DNA of 64,000 nt, taken from NCBI RefSeq assembly GCF_001650875.1, contig NZ_LXYI01000009.1, positions 186,001 to 250,000 on the forward strand. The letters run 5' to 3'. This DNA comes from Sulfitobacter sp. EhC04 (GTDB taxonomy: Bacteria; Pseudomonadota; Alphaproteobacteria; Rhodobacterales; Rhodobacteraceae). Each line of letters opens with the position of its first letter. Within the stretch, counting starts at the first letter, position 1. Shown piece by piece: positions 26,427-35,161 of the stretch. A program made the position numbers and the translations under genes. The notes beneath the pieces were generated by a model. It did not search any database. It was not told where the DNA came from and was given only the letters and a program-made list of their open reading frames with translations.

Positions 26427-26577
26427 TCCGGATGCAGGGGATGACAGATCCGGACAGCCACCAAGCGCCGAAAAGTGCGCCGCGATATGCCAGCCGTCTG
26501 ACCACCGCCGCGCAAGACCCATCCTTTCTGAACAGGGAATTCTCGCCTTTACCCTCCCTTGACCCCGGACACCCCAA

Positions 26578-26607
26578 TGAAGACATGTCATTTATGACAT
26601 GTCTTCA
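26578..26607. promoter_or_regulatory. 30-bp perfect palindrome between hisB and hisH
   Basis: The arm TGAAGACATGTCAT (26578-26591) is repeated in inverted form as ATGACATGTCTTCA (26594-26607) with TT between them. No T-run follows, so this is more likely an operator for a dimeric repressor (TGTCAT..ATGACA core) than a terminator. It lies 94 bases upstream of the hisH start. Confidence 0.5.
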
Positions 26608-26700
26608 TTCGCGACCCGCAGGCCCACCCTGCCCCAGGCCATCCGCTGCGGCCCTCGGGACATCACTTCAAGCCCACCGTGCACAAAGGGACCAAAGCCC

Positions 26701-27339
26701 ATGCTGACCGCCATCATCGACTATGAAAGCGGCAACCTGCATTCCGCCCACAAGGCCTTCGAACGCATGGCCCGCGAAGCGGACGCGGGCGAGGTCACCG
26801 TCACCTCCGACGCCGATGTGGTGGCGCGCGCCGACCGGATCGTGCTGCCGGGCGACGGGGCCTTTCCCGCCTGCATGGCGGCGCTCAAGGGCGCAGGTGG
26901 CGTCTTTGATGCCATGGTCGAGGCGGTAGAGGCCAAAGGCCGCCCATTTCTCGGCATCTGCGTCGGCATGCAGTTGATGGCCACCATGGGCCGTGAATAC
27001 CACGATACGCCGGGCCTGGACTGGATCGGCGGCGAGGTCACGCGCATCACGCCCAGTGACCGCAGCCTGAAGGTCCCCCACATGGGCTGGAACGATCTGG
27101 TGATCGACCATCCGCACCCGGTCTTTGACGGTATCGAGACTGGCGACCACGCCTATTTCGTGCATTCCTACCACATGGCAGTGACCAACCCGGCCCAGCG
27201 GCTGGCCCATGTCGATTATGCCGGCGACGTTACCGCCATCATCGGGCGCGACACCATGCTGGGCATGCAGTTCCACCCGGAAAAATCGCAGACCACCGGA
27301 TTGCGGCTGATCTCGAACTTCCTGAAATGGGCACCTTAA
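26701..27339 (+). CDS. hisH: Imidazole glycerol phosphate synthase, glutaminase subunit
   Basis: A 212-residue class I glutamine amidotransferase with the nucleophile cysteine in LGICVGMQLM (C87), the His/Glu pair in MQFHPEKSQ near the C-terminus and the PGDGAFPACM oxyanion region. It supplies ammonia to HisF. I chose the ATG at 26701, which begins the conserved first strand; the frame runs further upstream through the palindrome. Its stop codon TAA is the first three bases of a copy of the dispersed 105-bp element. Confidence 0.95.
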   Translation: MLTAIIDYESGNLHSAHKAFERMAREADAGEVTVTSDADVVARADRIVLPGDGAFPACMAALKGAGGVFDAMVEAVEAKGRPFLGICVGMQLMATMGREYHDTPGLDWIGGEVTRITPSDRSLKVPHMGWNDLVIDHPHPVFDGIETGDHAYFVHSYHMAVTNPAQRLAHVDYAGDVTAIIGRDTMLGMQFHPEKSQTTGLRLISNFLKWAP

Positions 27340-27440
27340 AGCGCCCCGCCTTGAACTTGAAACGCCAATACCCTGCCGCGCTGCGCGCTCTCGGGACATT
27401 GGCGATGTGATCTGCTTTTGGCTAAAGGCGGGACGCTGCA
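27337..27440 (+). repeat. Dispersed ~105-bp palindromic element, copy 1
   Basis: Begins TAAAGCGCCCCGCCTTGAA and ends TAAAGGCGGGACGCTGCA, so its ends are inverted repeats of about 15 bp. Between them are CGCCAATACCCTGCCGCGCT and CGGGACATTGGCGATG, which pair as an inner stem. It is homologous to 44394-44499, 45014-45119 and 60997-61100, all in the same orientation. It provides the hisH stop codon. Confidence 0.85.
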
Positions 27441-27551
27441 GGGTTCAGGCAAGACGATCCGTTCCGCGTCCAGACGAGCGTCCTGCATGTCGCGGCATGA
27501 CCGGCGCGGGCTCCAGAACACTGCACCCCGGCGCAATGGCCGGAATGCGGA

Positions 27552-27941
27552 TCAGTTGATCCGCTTCCAGGTCTGTTTCGAACAGATCAGCCCACCCGCA
27601 ACGCATCCCGACAGCTTCAACGCATTGCCAGAGACATTCATCTTGCCGATGTAGATCTTTCCGTTCGACGGTCGCCAGACCTTGCCCGCGTAATTCCCGC
27701 CGCCTTCCGGCTTCATGTCGATCACCAGCGTCTTGCCAAGGTTGGGCGACTTGTATTCACCGCTATCGTTGAAGGTCCGCGCAATGGTGCCGCAAATCGC
27801 GCCGCCACAGGGGGCCATCTTCACATGGGCATAGGCGCCATCATCCACCTGCGTCTGCCAGGTGCCAACCGCCGGGTCCGCCGCCTGTGCCGTCCCCGCC
27901 AGACCAAAGGCCAGCAGCGCCGCCGTCATCAGTTTTTTCAT
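27552..27941 (-). CDS. Secreted DUF2147 family protein
   Basis: A 129-residue exported protein with a signal peptide ([21 protein letters not shown]). The mature part has the DUF2147 pattern: [59 protein letters not shown] and a final cysteine region ([19 protein letters not shown]). It is probably a small periplasmic beta-barrel of the lipocalin-like type; the function of the family is not established. GGAGG precedes the start. It lies on the opposite strand between hisH and hisA, so it interrupts the his cluster. Confidence 0.8.
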   Translation of the reverse strand: MKKLMTAALLAFGLAGTAQAADPAVGTWQTQVDDGAYAHVKMAPCGGAICGTIARTFNDSGEYKSPNLGKTLVIDMKPEGGGNYAGKVWRPSNGKIYIGKMNVSGNALKLSGCVAGGLICSKQTWKRIN

Positions 27942-28071
27942 GAAATATCCTCCCCTTTTGCGGCATAGTCTGGATCAGCGCCCGGTTTCTGGCAAGCCTG
28001 ACCTCGGGTCGCGTTGCAAATCCCGCCCACGCGTGCAAAACCGCGCTGACAACGCAGCACAGGACCCGCCC

Positions 28072-28791
28072 ATGATCCTCTATCCCGCCATCGACCTCAA
28101 GGACGGACAGGCCGTGCGCCTGGTTCACGGTGACATGGACCGTTCCACCGTCTTCAACGACGATCCCGCCGCCCAGGCCCGCAGTTTTGTCGACGCCGGC
28201 TGCACCTGGCTGCATCTGGTGGACCTCAACGGTGCCTTTGCAGGCACCCCGGTCAATGCCGCCCCGGTCGAGGCGATCCTGAAAGCCTGCAAGGTCCCCG
28301 CCCAGCTGGGCGGCGGCATCCGTGACATGGCCACCATCGAACGCTGGCTCGACAAGGGGCTTGCGCGCGTCATCCTCGGCACGGTCGCCGTGGAAAACCC
28401 CGATCTGGTGCGCGACGCCGCCCGCGCCTTTCCTGGCAAGGTCGCCGTCGGCATCGACGCGCGCGAAGGCCGCGTCGCGACCAAAGGCTGGGCCACTGAA
28501 ACCGATGTGCTGGTCACCGACCTTGCCAAGTCTTTCGAGGACGCGGGCGTCGCCGCAATAATCTACACCGACATCATGCGCGACGGGGCCATGGGCGGCC
28601 CCAATATCGACGCCACCGCTGCCCTGGCCCGCGCGGTCAGCATTCCCGTCATCGCCTCCGGCGGTGTGTCCTCACTTGATGATCTGATCGCCCTGCGCGA
28701 CACTGGCGTGATCGAAGGTGCCATCTCGGGCCGCGCCCTCTATGACGGTGCAATTGATCTTGCCACTGCGCTGACAACCCTGTCCCGATGA
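28072..28791 (+). CDS. hisA: ProFAR isomerase
   Basis: A 239-residue (beta/alpha)8 barrel. HisA converts ProFAR to PRFAR, the fourth step of histidine synthesis. Motifs: [20 protein letters not shown] (catalytic D8), QLGGGIRDM (phosphate loop), [31 protein letters not shown] (second catalytic aspartate) and [15 protein letters not shown]. The ATG at 28072 begins the conserved N-terminus. It is 55 bases upstream of hisF. Confidence 0.96.
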   Translation: MILYPAIDLKDGQAVRLVHGDMDRSTVFNDDPAAQARSFVDAGCTWLHLVDLNGAFAGTPVNAAPVEAILKACKVPAQLGGGIRDMATIERWLDKGLARVILGTVAVENPDLVRDAARAFPGKVAVGIDAREGRVATKGWATETDVLVTDLAKSFEDAGVAAIIYTDIMRDGAMGGPNIDATAALARAVSIPVIASGGVSSLDDLIALRDTGVIEGAISGRALYDGAIDLATALTTLSR

Positions 28792-28846
28792 TTTCATTGT
28801 TCCCAAAATACACACTCCGCCCCCGCCCCACACCCGGACCCAAGAC

Positions 28847-29608
28847 ATGCTGAAAACCCGCATCATCCCCTGCCTCGACGTCGCCGATGGCCGCGTGGTC
28901 AAGGGCGTGAACTTCGTCGGACTGCGCGATGCGGGCGATCCCGTCGATGCGGCCATCGCCTATGACGCCGCGGGCGCGGACGAGCTGTGCTTTCTCGACA
29001 TCCACGCCACCCATGAGAACCGCGGCACGATGTTCGACCTGGTGCGCCGGACCGCCGAACATTGCTACATCCCCCTCACGGTTGGCGGCGGCGTGCGGAC
29101 CCCGGCGGATGTGCGGGCACTCCTGCTGGCCGGGGCCGACAAGGTCAGCTTCAACTCCGCCGCCGTTGCCAACCCCGATGTGGTGGCCGAGGCTGCGGAC
29201 CATTTCGGCAGCCAGTGCATCGTGGTTGCCATCGACGCCAAGACCGTGAGCCCCGGCAAATGGGAAATCTTCACCCATGGCGGCCGCAAATCCACCGGCA
29301 TCGACGCCGTCGACTTTGCCCGCACGGTCACCGAAAAAGGCGCCGGTGAAATCCTGCTCACCTCGATGGACCGCGACGGCACCAAATCCGGCTTCAACCT
29401 GCCTCTGACCCGCGCCATCTCTGACGCGGTAAATGTGCCGGTGATCGCCTCCGGCGGCGTCGGCACCCTCGATCACCTTGTCGAAGGCGTCACCAAGGGC
29501 GGCGCATCCGCCGTGCTGGCCGCCTCGATCTTCCATTTCGGCGAATTCACCATTCACGAGGCCAAACAGCACATGGCCGCTGCCGGCATCCCGATGAGGC
29601 TGACATGA
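28847..29608 (+). CDS. hisF: Imidazole glycerol phosphate synthase, cyclase subunit
   Basis: A 253-residue (beta/alpha)8 barrel paralogous to HisA. Motifs: [22 protein letters not shown] (catalytic aspartate in CLDVADG), [43 protein letters not shown] (second aspartate) and [13 protein letters not shown]. It closes the imidazole ring using ammonia from HisH. Its stop overlaps the start of hisE (ATGA). Confidence 0.97.
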   Translation: MLKTRIIPCLDVADGRVVKGVNFVGLRDAGDPVDAAIAYDAAGADELCFLDIHATHENRGTMFDLVRRTAEHCYIPLTVGGGVRTPADVRALLLAGADKVSFNSAAVANPDVVAEAADHFGSQCIVVAIDAKTVSPGKWEIFTHGGRKSTGIDAVDFARTVTEKGAGEILLTSMDRDGTKSGFNLPLTRAISDAVNVPVIASGGVGTLDHLVEGVTKGGASAVLAASIFHFGEFTIHEAKQHMAAAGIPMRLT

Positions 29609-29925
29609 CCCAGGTGACACCAACGCTCGACGACCTCTATCGCACAATCCTCGCCCGCAAGGGTGCCGCCCCCGACAGCAGCTGGACCGCCCAATTGCTG
29701 GCAAAAGGCCCCGAAAAATGCGCCGAGAAATTCGGCGAGGAAGCCATCGAGGCGATCATCGAAGCGGTCAAGGGCGACCGCGAACGCCTCACCTCGGAGG
29801 CCGCCGATGTGCTCTACCATCTGCTGGTCATGCTCGCCGCGCGCGATGTCCCCCTGTCTGACGTGATGGATGAACTTGCCCGCCGCCAGTCGCAATCCGG
29901 CCTCGCTGAAAAAGCTTCCCGCTGA
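29605..29925 (+). CDS. hisE: Phosphoribosyl-ATP pyrophosphatase
   Basis: A 106-residue all-helical MazG-like protein with the metal-binding pattern [17 protein letters not shown] and [14 protein letters not shown]. It removes pyrophosphate from PR-ATP, the second step of the pathway. HisI, the partner cyclohydrolase, is not fused to it and not in the window. It ends the his cluster; a stop-codon-adjacent hairpin element follows. Confidence 0.95.
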   Translation: MTQVTPTLDDLYRTILARKGAAPDSSWTAQLLAKGPEKCAEKFGEEAIEAIIEAVKGDRERLTSEAADVLYHLLVMLAARDVPLSDVMDELARRQSQSGLAEKASR

Positions 29926-29984
29926 TCCTCTTCTTTATGCCTGAAATACTCGGGGGGAGTTTGAGGGGGCAAAGCCCCCTCATC
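29924..29984 (+). repeat. Stop-codon-adjacent hairpin element (hisE)
   Basis: Starts at the hisE stop: TGATCCTCTTCTTTATGCCT then GAAATACTCGGGGGG, and ends in a perfect stem GAGGGGGC-AAA-GCCCCCTC (29963-29981). Similar sequences stand at 28789, 36166, 56208 and 63599, each at a gene's stop codon. No T-run follows, so the stem may act in mRNA 3'-end protection or Rho-assisted termination. Confidence 0.6.
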
Positions 29985-30024
29985 AGCAAAATCAGATCGT
30001 GCCGCGCGCAGCGCGACCATGGGA

Positions 30025-30492
30025 TCACAGCTTGCTGGAAATCATCCCCGTGGCAAAGCCGCCCATCCGCAATTCGCCATGCAGCCGCTGGTATTCGATC
30101 TTGGGACAGCGGTTCTGGATCACCGTCACACCCCGCGCCTCTGCCATTGCCGCGGCTTCGGCGTGCTCGACACCGACCTGCATCCAGATGGTCTGCAGAT
30201 CGGGAAAACACGCCAGCGCCTCCTCGACGATCTCGGGCACCGCTTCGGACCGGCGAAAGATATCGACCATGTCGACCCCGCCCTCGATCTGCGAGAGCGA
30301 TCCCAACACGTCGCGGCCAAAAACCTGTGCACCTTCATGCACCGGGTTGACCGGGATCACCGAATAGCCGCGCAGCCCCAGGTAGCGCGCCACATAATAG
30401 CTCGGCCGCACCTGGTTCAGCGACACCCCCACCACCGCGATCCGCTTGGTCCGGGTCAAAATCTCTTTCAGCAAGGCGTCGGAATAATTCAT
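30025..30492 (-). CDS. CoA-binding domain protein (YccU-like)
   Basis: A 155-residue single Rossmann-fold protein of the CoA-binding domain family (as in succinyl-CoA synthetase alpha and YccU). Motifs: KRIAVVGVSLNQVRPSYYVARYLGLRGYSVIPVNPVHEGAQVFGRDVLGSL, then VDMVDIFRRSEAVPEIVEEAL and an IWMQVGVEHAEAAAMAEARGVTVIQNRCPKIEY end with a conserved cysteine. The function of these small stand-alone proteins is not established. I chose the ATG at 30492 over a TTG two codons upstream. Confidence 0.75.
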   Translation of the reverse strand: MNYSDALLKEILTRTKRIAVVGVSLNQVRPSYYVARYLGLRGYSVIPVNPVHEGAQVFGRDVLGSLSQIEGGVDMVDIFRRSEAVPEIVEEALACFPDLQTIWMQVGVEHAEAAAMAEARGVTVIQNRCPKIEYQRLHGELRMGGFATGMISSKL

Positions 30493-30521
30493 CGGCAAAC
30501 CCTATCCTGCAATCATTTCAT

Positions 30522-30555
30522 AAAAAAGCGCCCACCTGAAAAAATCAGGGGGCGC
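30522..30555 (-). terminator. Rho-independent terminator
   Basis: On the minus strand GCGCCCCCTGA and TCAGGTGGGCGC arms (one mismatch) enclose an A/T loop and are followed by six T (complement of 30522-30527). It lies downstream of the zinc-ribbon gene at 30739, with about 180 gene-free bases between. Confidence 0.65.
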
Positions 30556-30738
30556 GTGAGGTACGGAACGAGGGACAGTAAAATGACGCGCGGGCGTTCC
30601 GGGCCCGCCGTCTTACCTCAAAGATAGGCATCCTCAGAGGCAGAAAAAGGGGGCGCGCAATTTTGTGAAGATCGGGTGAACACCGGGCAATATTCCGCCG
30701 AGCCCGGCCTGCCACATGATCCCGCCCGATCCCCCCGA

Positions 30739-31050
30739 TCAATCGAAAATATCCTCGACCACGTCAAAGGCCTCTTCGGCCATGCGGCGAAACAGCGATT
30801 TGCGCGGCTTCACCTTCCGGGGTTTCCGGCTGGCTTTTTCAGCGGCTTTCCTTGCGACGGGAAACTGGCGCAATCCCGGTAGATGGCTGACCGCTGGTTT
30901 CGGGCGCACATCGGCCACCGGCAGCGCCTTGAGGTCATGCAAGGGGGCAGCACAGCGCGCACAGGACAGTTCATGCCGACCCCGGTCCAGCGTCAGCGCC
31001 GCGCGTGTCCCGCAATAGCAGCAGGTTGCGATCTTTGTCGGATAGCCCAA
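30739..31050 (-). CDS. Zinc-ribbon protein with basic linker
   Basis: A 103-residue protein. Two knuckles, CCYCG (about residues 10-14) and CARC (about 31-34), suggest one zinc ribbon; a long Lys/Arg/Pro-rich linker follows (ARKAAEKASRKPRKVKPRK), then an acidic helix FRRMAEEAFDVVEDIFD at the end. I do not recognise the family beyond its frequent presence in Rhodobacterales. A nucleic-acid or ribosome-associated role would fit the composition. It lies 12 bases downstream of rlmB and is probably co-transcribed. Confidence 0.55.
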   Translation of the reverse strand: MGYPTKIATCCYCGTRAALTLDRGRHELSCARCAAPLHDLKALPVADVRPKPAVSHLPGLRQFPVARKAAEKASRKPRKVKPRKSLFRRMAEEAFDVVEDIFD

Positions 31051-31062
31051 ATCTCTGCTCCG

Positions 31063-31842
31063 TCAGCCGTTTTCTCTGACAGCATATAGGGCAATCGCCG
31101 CAGCATTTGAGACGTTGAGCGATCCGAATTGACCGGCTGCGTCAATCCGTACCAGGGCATCGACGGTCTCGCGTGTTTTCTCGCGCAAACCCGGCCCCTC
31201 GGCCCCCAGCACCAGCGCCACGGGACGGTCGCGCCGCCCCTCCACAGCGGCCTCGATGGTCACCTCCGCTTCCCCGTCCAGCCCCAGCACCAGATAACCC
31301 ATGCCTTGCAAGGCCCGGATCGCATCAGCCAGGTTGCGCACCCGCAGATAGGGTTGACGCTCCAGCGCGCCTGACGCCGTTTTGGCAAGCGCGCCGGTTT
31401 CGGGCGCGGAATGGTGGCGCGTTCCGATCACGGCAGACGCCCCCAACACCTCGGCAGAGCGCAGGATCGCGCCTACGTTATGCGGGTCCGTGACCCGGTC
31501 CAGCAGCAGCACGCGCGGCGCGGTGGTTTGCCCGATGCAGACATCCTCCAGCCGGCCCCAGTTCAGCGGCTTGACCTCAAGCACCGCGCCCTGATGCACC
31601 GACGAAGGGTCAAGCGGCGGGCGGAACTTGCGCGGGTCCACAACCTCCGGCGTGATACCGGCTTCGGCAACCGCATCTTCCAGCTTGGCCAGCGCATTTG
31701 GCGTGACCATCAGTGTCAGCTTTTCCCGTTCCGGATTGACCAGGGCGTCGCGCACCGCATGCAGGCCGAACAGCCAGACCGTCGCCTGCGCCTCGGCTTT
31801 CTTGTCCTGCTCTTTCTGGACCACCCATTTCGGCTTTTTCAT
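31063..31842 (-). CDS. rlmB: 23S rRNA (guanosine 2251-2'-O)-methyltransferase (RlmB/TrmH family)
   Basis: A 259-residue SpoU-class methyltransferase. An N-terminal substrate-binding domain (VWLFGLHAVRDALVN...) is followed by the knotted SPOUT domain with motif 1 LLLDRVTDPHNVGAILRSAEVLG, motif 2 VALVLGAEGPGLREKT and motif 3 FGSLNVSNAAAIALY. It methylates ribose 2'-OH in 23S rRNA (or, less likely, tRNA). I chose the ATG at 31842 instead of the TTG at 31884. It is divergent from tRNA-Tyr. Confidence 0.88.
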   Translation of the reverse strand: MKKPKWVVQKEQDKKAEAQATVWLFGLHAVRDALVNPEREKLTLMVTPNALAKLEDAVAEAGITPEVVDPRKFRPPLDPSSVHQGAVLEVKPLNWGRLEDVCIGQTTAPRVLLLDRVTDPHNVGAILRSAEVLGASAVIGTRHHSAPETGALAKTASGALERQPYLRVRNLADAIRALQGMGYLVLGLDGEAEVTIEAAVEGRRDRPVALVLGAEGPGLREKTRETVDALVRIDAAGQFGSLNVSNAAAIALYAVRENG

Positions 31843-31956
31843 CGCATCATCCCCGTTTGGCCCGACCGGCCCCACCGGCGTCAATTTCGCCTTGACGCCT
31901 CTCAGGGTCGCTTGTAATCACGCCCCCACGCCGGGCGCAATGCATCAGGCGTAAGT

Positions 31957-32040
31957 GGGCGACAGGCCGCAAGGTGTGGCAGGGGACTGTAACTCCCTCG
32001 CGGAGACGCACGCCTGGTTCGATTCCAGGGTCGCCCACCA
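31957..32040 (+). tRNA. tRNA-Tyr (anticodon GTA)
   Basis: 84 bases with encoded CCA. Acceptor GGGCGAC with GTCGCCC, D-arm GCCGCAAGGTGTGGC, anticodon loop CTGTAAC (anticodon GTA), class II variable arm GCGGAGACGC, T-arm CCTGG-TTCGATT-CCAGG, discriminator A. Its 3' half is repeated 115 bases downstream. Confidence 0.93.
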
Positions 32041-32130
32041 CTTTCCTCCCATCCGTTAAGGTCAGCTTCCCCATTATCCTGGGCGCGCGCCCGACCCGAA
32101 CGATCCCCCGGATCGTTCCTGCCCCCCCCA

Positions 32131-32201
32131 TATGGCAGGGGCCACCTGCGGTTCCCTCGCGGAGACGCACTGCCCGGGTTCGATTCCAGGGTCGCCCACC
32201 A
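32131..32201 (+). pseudogene. Degenerate partial copy of tRNA-Tyr
   Basis: From 32131 the sequence follows tRNA-Tyr again: TATGGCAGGGG, a disrupted anticodon region (CCACCTGCGGT in place of ACTGTAAC), then CCCTCGCGGAGACGCAC, a T-arm with a mismatch (CCGGG / CCAGG), GTCGCCCACCA and the same CTTT after it. There is no acceptor 5' strand. It cannot form a working tRNA. Such 3'-half duplications are left by integrases that use tRNA genes. Confidence 0.75.
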
Positions 32202-32306
32202 CTTTTCCAGCGACCTGGCCGCCTTCCCCGGACCGATTGACGATTGACAGACCGCCGCCCGCTCGGAGACGGTCGCGGAAACGCTCCGCAACCCAAGGTC
32301 CCCCCA

Positions 32307-34352
32307 ATGTCCACCGATCCCCTGCTACAACCCTTCCAGATCAAGCACCTGACCCTGAAGAACCGGATCATGACAACCGCCCATGAACCGGCCTATGCGC
32401 AGGACGGCATGCCCCGGGACCGCTACATCGCCTATCATGAGGAACGGGCAAAGGCGGGCGTGGCCATGGCAATGACTGCCGGCTCGGCTTCTGTCGCGCG
32501 GGACAGCCCGCCGGTGTTCAACAACATCCTCGCCTATCGGGACGAGGTCGTGCCTTATACCCGTGACCTGACCGATGCCCTGCACGCCCATGGCTGTGCG
32601 GTCATGATCCAACTGACCCATCTGGGCCGCCGAACTGTCTGGAACACGGGCGACTGGCTGCCCTCCGTCTCCTCCACCCGGCACCGGGAAGCCGCGCACC
32701 GCGCCTTTCCCAAGCTGGTCGAGGATTGGGATATTGAACGCATCATCAACGACTTCGCCGATGCTGCCGAACGGATGCAGGCGGGCGGCATGGACGGGAT
32801 CGAACTGGAAGTCTACGGCCACCTTCTCGATCAGTTCTGGTCACCGCTGACCAACCAGCTGACCGGCCCCTACGGCGCCGATACCCTGGAAAACCGCATG
32901 CGCTTTCCCATGGATGTGCTGAGCGCCCTGCGCAAACGGGTGGGCAGGGATTTCATCGTCGGCTTCCGCTACACCGCCGACGAGGCGCAAAAGGGTGGCA
33001 TCGACGAAGCGGAAGGGATCGAGATCACCAAAAGGCTCTGTGCTGACGGGCAGCTTGATTTCCTCAACGTGATCCGGGGGCGGGTCCACAGTGACCCGGC
33101 GATGGTCAACGTGATCCCGGTGCAGGGCATGCAGTCTGCCCCGCATCTGGATTTTGCAGGCCGCATCAAACAGATCGCGGACCTGCCGGTGTTTCACGCC
33201 GCCAAGATCCCAGACGTCGCGACAGCCCGCCACGCGGTGCGGGCCGGGCTGCTCGACATGGTCGGCATGACCCGCGCGCATATGGCCGACCCCCATATCG
33301 TGCAGAAGATCGTGGAAGGGCGCGAAGACGACATCCGCCCCTGCGTCGGGGCCACCTATTGTCTCGACCGCATCTATCAGGCCGGCGAGGCATTGTGCAT
33401 CCACAATGCCGCCACCGGGCGCGAACTGACCATGCCGCACCGCATCCCCCCCGCGACCAAGCGCCGCAAAATCGTGATCGTGGGCGCAGGCCCCGCCGGG
33501 CTGGAGGCCGCGCGCGTCGCCGCCGAACGGGGCCATGATGTGACCGTCTTCGAAGCCGCCCCGCTCCCCGGTGGCCAGATCCGCCTGACCGCGCAAAGCC
33601 CGCGCCGCCGCGACATGATCGGCATCATCGACTGGCGCATGGCGCAATGCATGGCGCGCGACGTCACATTCCACTTCGATACATGGGCCGAGGCGGCAGA
33701 TGTCCTGGCGCTGAACCCCGATGTTGTGATCGTCGCCACCGGCGGCCTGCCCAATACGGAGCTGTACGAAACCAAGGGCGACCTGCCGGAGGTCGTCACA
33801 GCCTGGGATCTGATCGCAGGCGACGTGAAACCGGCGGGCCATGTGCTGATCTACGACGAGAGCGGCGACCACCCGGCCCTGCAGGCCGCCGAAATCGCCG
33901 CCGAAGCCGGTTCGAAGGTCGAGGTGATGACACCGGACCGCACCTTCGCCCCCGAGGTGATGGGGATGACGCTGACGCCCTACCTCAAGAACCTGTCGGA
34001 CAAGGATGTGACCTTTACCGTCACCCGCCGCCTGCTGGATGTCATCCGCGACGGCAACCGCCTGACCGCGACCATCGGGACGGACTACAGCGATCACAGC
34101 TATCAGGCGAGCTATGATCAGGTGGTGGTCAATTACGGGACCCGCCCGCTGGACGATCTCTATTTCGACCTGCGCGCGGCCTCGCGCAATGGCGGCGAAG
34201 TCGACCACAGCGCATTGATTGCAGGCCAGCCCCAGACGATCACCCGCAACCCCGAGGGCAGCTATCAACTGTTCCGGATCGGCGATGCCGTCTCATCGCG
34301 CAACACCCATGCGGCGATCTATGACGCGCTCAGACTGATGAAGGATATCTGA
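32307..34352 (+). CDS. FMN/FAD oxidoreductase of the trimethylamine dehydrogenase family
   Basis: A 682-residue protein with the TMADH/2,4-dienoyl-CoA reductase architecture. An N-terminal old-yellow-enzyme barrel (LLQPFQIKHLTLKNRIMTTAHEP, QLTHLGRRT, MDGIELEVYGHLLDQFWSPLTNQLTGPYG) is followed by an iron-sulfur-type linker (RPCVGATYCLDR...CIHNAATGRE; only three cysteines are clear), an FAD-binding Rossmann motif IVIVGAGPAGLEAARVAAERGHDVTV (from about residue 390) and an NAD-like domain. Roseobacter homologues include N-methylproline (stachydrine) demethylases and related amine oxidoreductases, so demethylation of a quaternary or tertiary amine osmolyte is a reasonable guess. The exact substrate cannot be read from the sequence. 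The ATG at 32307 starts the conserved region. The gene lies just behind the tRNA-Tyr remnant. Confidence 0.75.
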   Translation: MSTDPLLQPFQIKHLTLKNRIMTTAHEPAYAQDGMPRDRYIAYHEERAKAGVAMAMTAGSASVARDSPPVFNNILAYRDEVVPYTRDLTDALHAHGCAVMIQLTHLGRRTVWNTGDWLPSVSSTRHREAAHRAFPKLVEDWDIERIINDFADAAERMQAGGMDGIELEVYGHLLDQFWSPLTNQLTGPYGADTLENRMRFPMDVLSALRKRVGRDFIVGFRYTADEAQKGGIDEAEGIEITKRLCADGQLDFLNVIRGRVHSDPAMVNVIPVQGMQSAPHLDFAGRIKQIADLPVFHAAKIPDVATARHAVRAGLLDMVGMTRAHMADPHIVQKIVEGREDDIRPCVGATYCLDRIYQAGEALCIHNAATGRELTMPHRIPPATKRRKIVIVGAGPAGLEAARVAAERGHDVTVFEAAPLPGGQIRLTAQSPRRRDMIGIIDWRMAQCMARDVTFHFDTWAEAADVLALNPDVVIVATGGLPNTELYETKGDLPEVVTAWDLIAGDVKPAGHVLIYDESGDHPALQAAEIAAEAGSKVEVMTPDRTFAPEVMGMTLTPYLKNLSDKDVTFTVTRRLLDVIRDGNRLTATIGTDYSDHSYQASYDQVVVNYGTRPLDDLYFDLRAASRNGGEVDHSALIAGQPQTITRNPEGSYQLFRIGDAVSSRNTHAAIYDALRLMKDI

Positions 34353-34376
34353 CCGCGCCACCGCAGGTGCATTGGG

Positions 34377-35057
34377 TCATGGGATCAGAACAGCACCACG
34401 GTCGAAACTGGCCACATCCATGCTCAGATCGTCATAGACGATCTGGATCGTGATGCTCTCGACCGCCCCCTCCCGCAAGGACAGATAGGGTAACCCGTCC
34501 TCTTCGAGGATCGCATTGGGTGTCGCATATTCCAGATGGCAGGGCGGCAAGGGCCAGTTCTGCATCGCCTCGCCGTTCACGGAAATCGCGACCGCAGCCA
34601 GACCGCAGCGCCAGCTCCACAGATGGGTGATATACAGCAGGTCCTTGCCATCGTACTGGCGCACGGCCACCCAATTGCCCTTTGTCGCATTCAGGATCGG
34701 CTTGATTTCGGTCGCGGTGGTGAACTTGCCACTGGGGGTCTGCGGCTCTGCCACAAGGCCCGCAGGCACCACAGCCATGTTGAAGGGGTTCTGCGCGGGC
34801 GGCGGGGCTGCCGGTGCAGGGGCCGCAACAGCCGGTGCAGGCGTCGCGGCGGGTGCAGGCGTGGCAGGCACCCCCTCCAGCAAGGCCCCCTGCCCGATCA
34901 CAACCGATCCCTGGCCGACCGAAACACTGGCGGGCGGCTCAGCCGGTGCCGCCGGTGCCACAGCCTCGGCCACCGCCGTTTCCATGGGCCTGGGCGTGTC
35001 TTCGCCCACCCCATGCACACCTGCCGCCAAAATGGCAAAAAAGAAATCCAACATCAT
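34377..35057 (-). CDS. Hypothetical protein, Ala/Pro-rich
   Basis: A 226-residue protein. A short hydrophobic start (MMLDFFFAILAAGVHG) may be a signal or anchor; residues about 25-90 are an Ala/Pro/Val-rich, probably disordered linker, and the last 125 residues form a compact-looking domain (TEIKPILNATKGNWVAVRQYDGKDLLYITHLWSWRCGLAAVAISVNGE...). I do not recognise that domain, though its start resembles secreted proteins of Rhodobacterales. It is convergent with the flavoprotein gene and divergent from the DxD protein gene, 104 bases away. Confidence 0.55.
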   Translation of the reverse strand: MMLDFFFAILAAGVHGVGEDTPRPMETAVAEAVAPAAPAEPPASVSVGQGSVVIGQGALLEGVPATPAPAATPAPAVAAPAPAAPPPAQNPFNMAVVPAGLVAEPQTPSGKFTTATEIKPILNATKGNWVAVRQYDGKDLLYITHLWSWRCGLAAVAISVNGEAMQNWPLPPCHLEYATPNAILEEDGLPYLSLREGAVESITIQIVYDDLSMDVASFDRGAVLIP

Positions 35058-35161
35058 TTCAATCCCTCACTCCCGGCCCAAATGCCGCCTTTTGCGAAAT
35101 TGCATAAACCCCTATAGTCACCCTAAGAAAAAACCGGGCAGGTCACAGGGGCAATCGAAGT

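Noticed and set aside
26423..26707. 94-codon frame between hisB and hisH
   Set aside because: It overlaps the palindrome and has an arbitrary composition; no start signal.
32841..34268. Open frame of 475 codons opposite the flavoprotein gene
   Set aside because: Shadow of the TMADH-family gene; no motif, no ribosome site.
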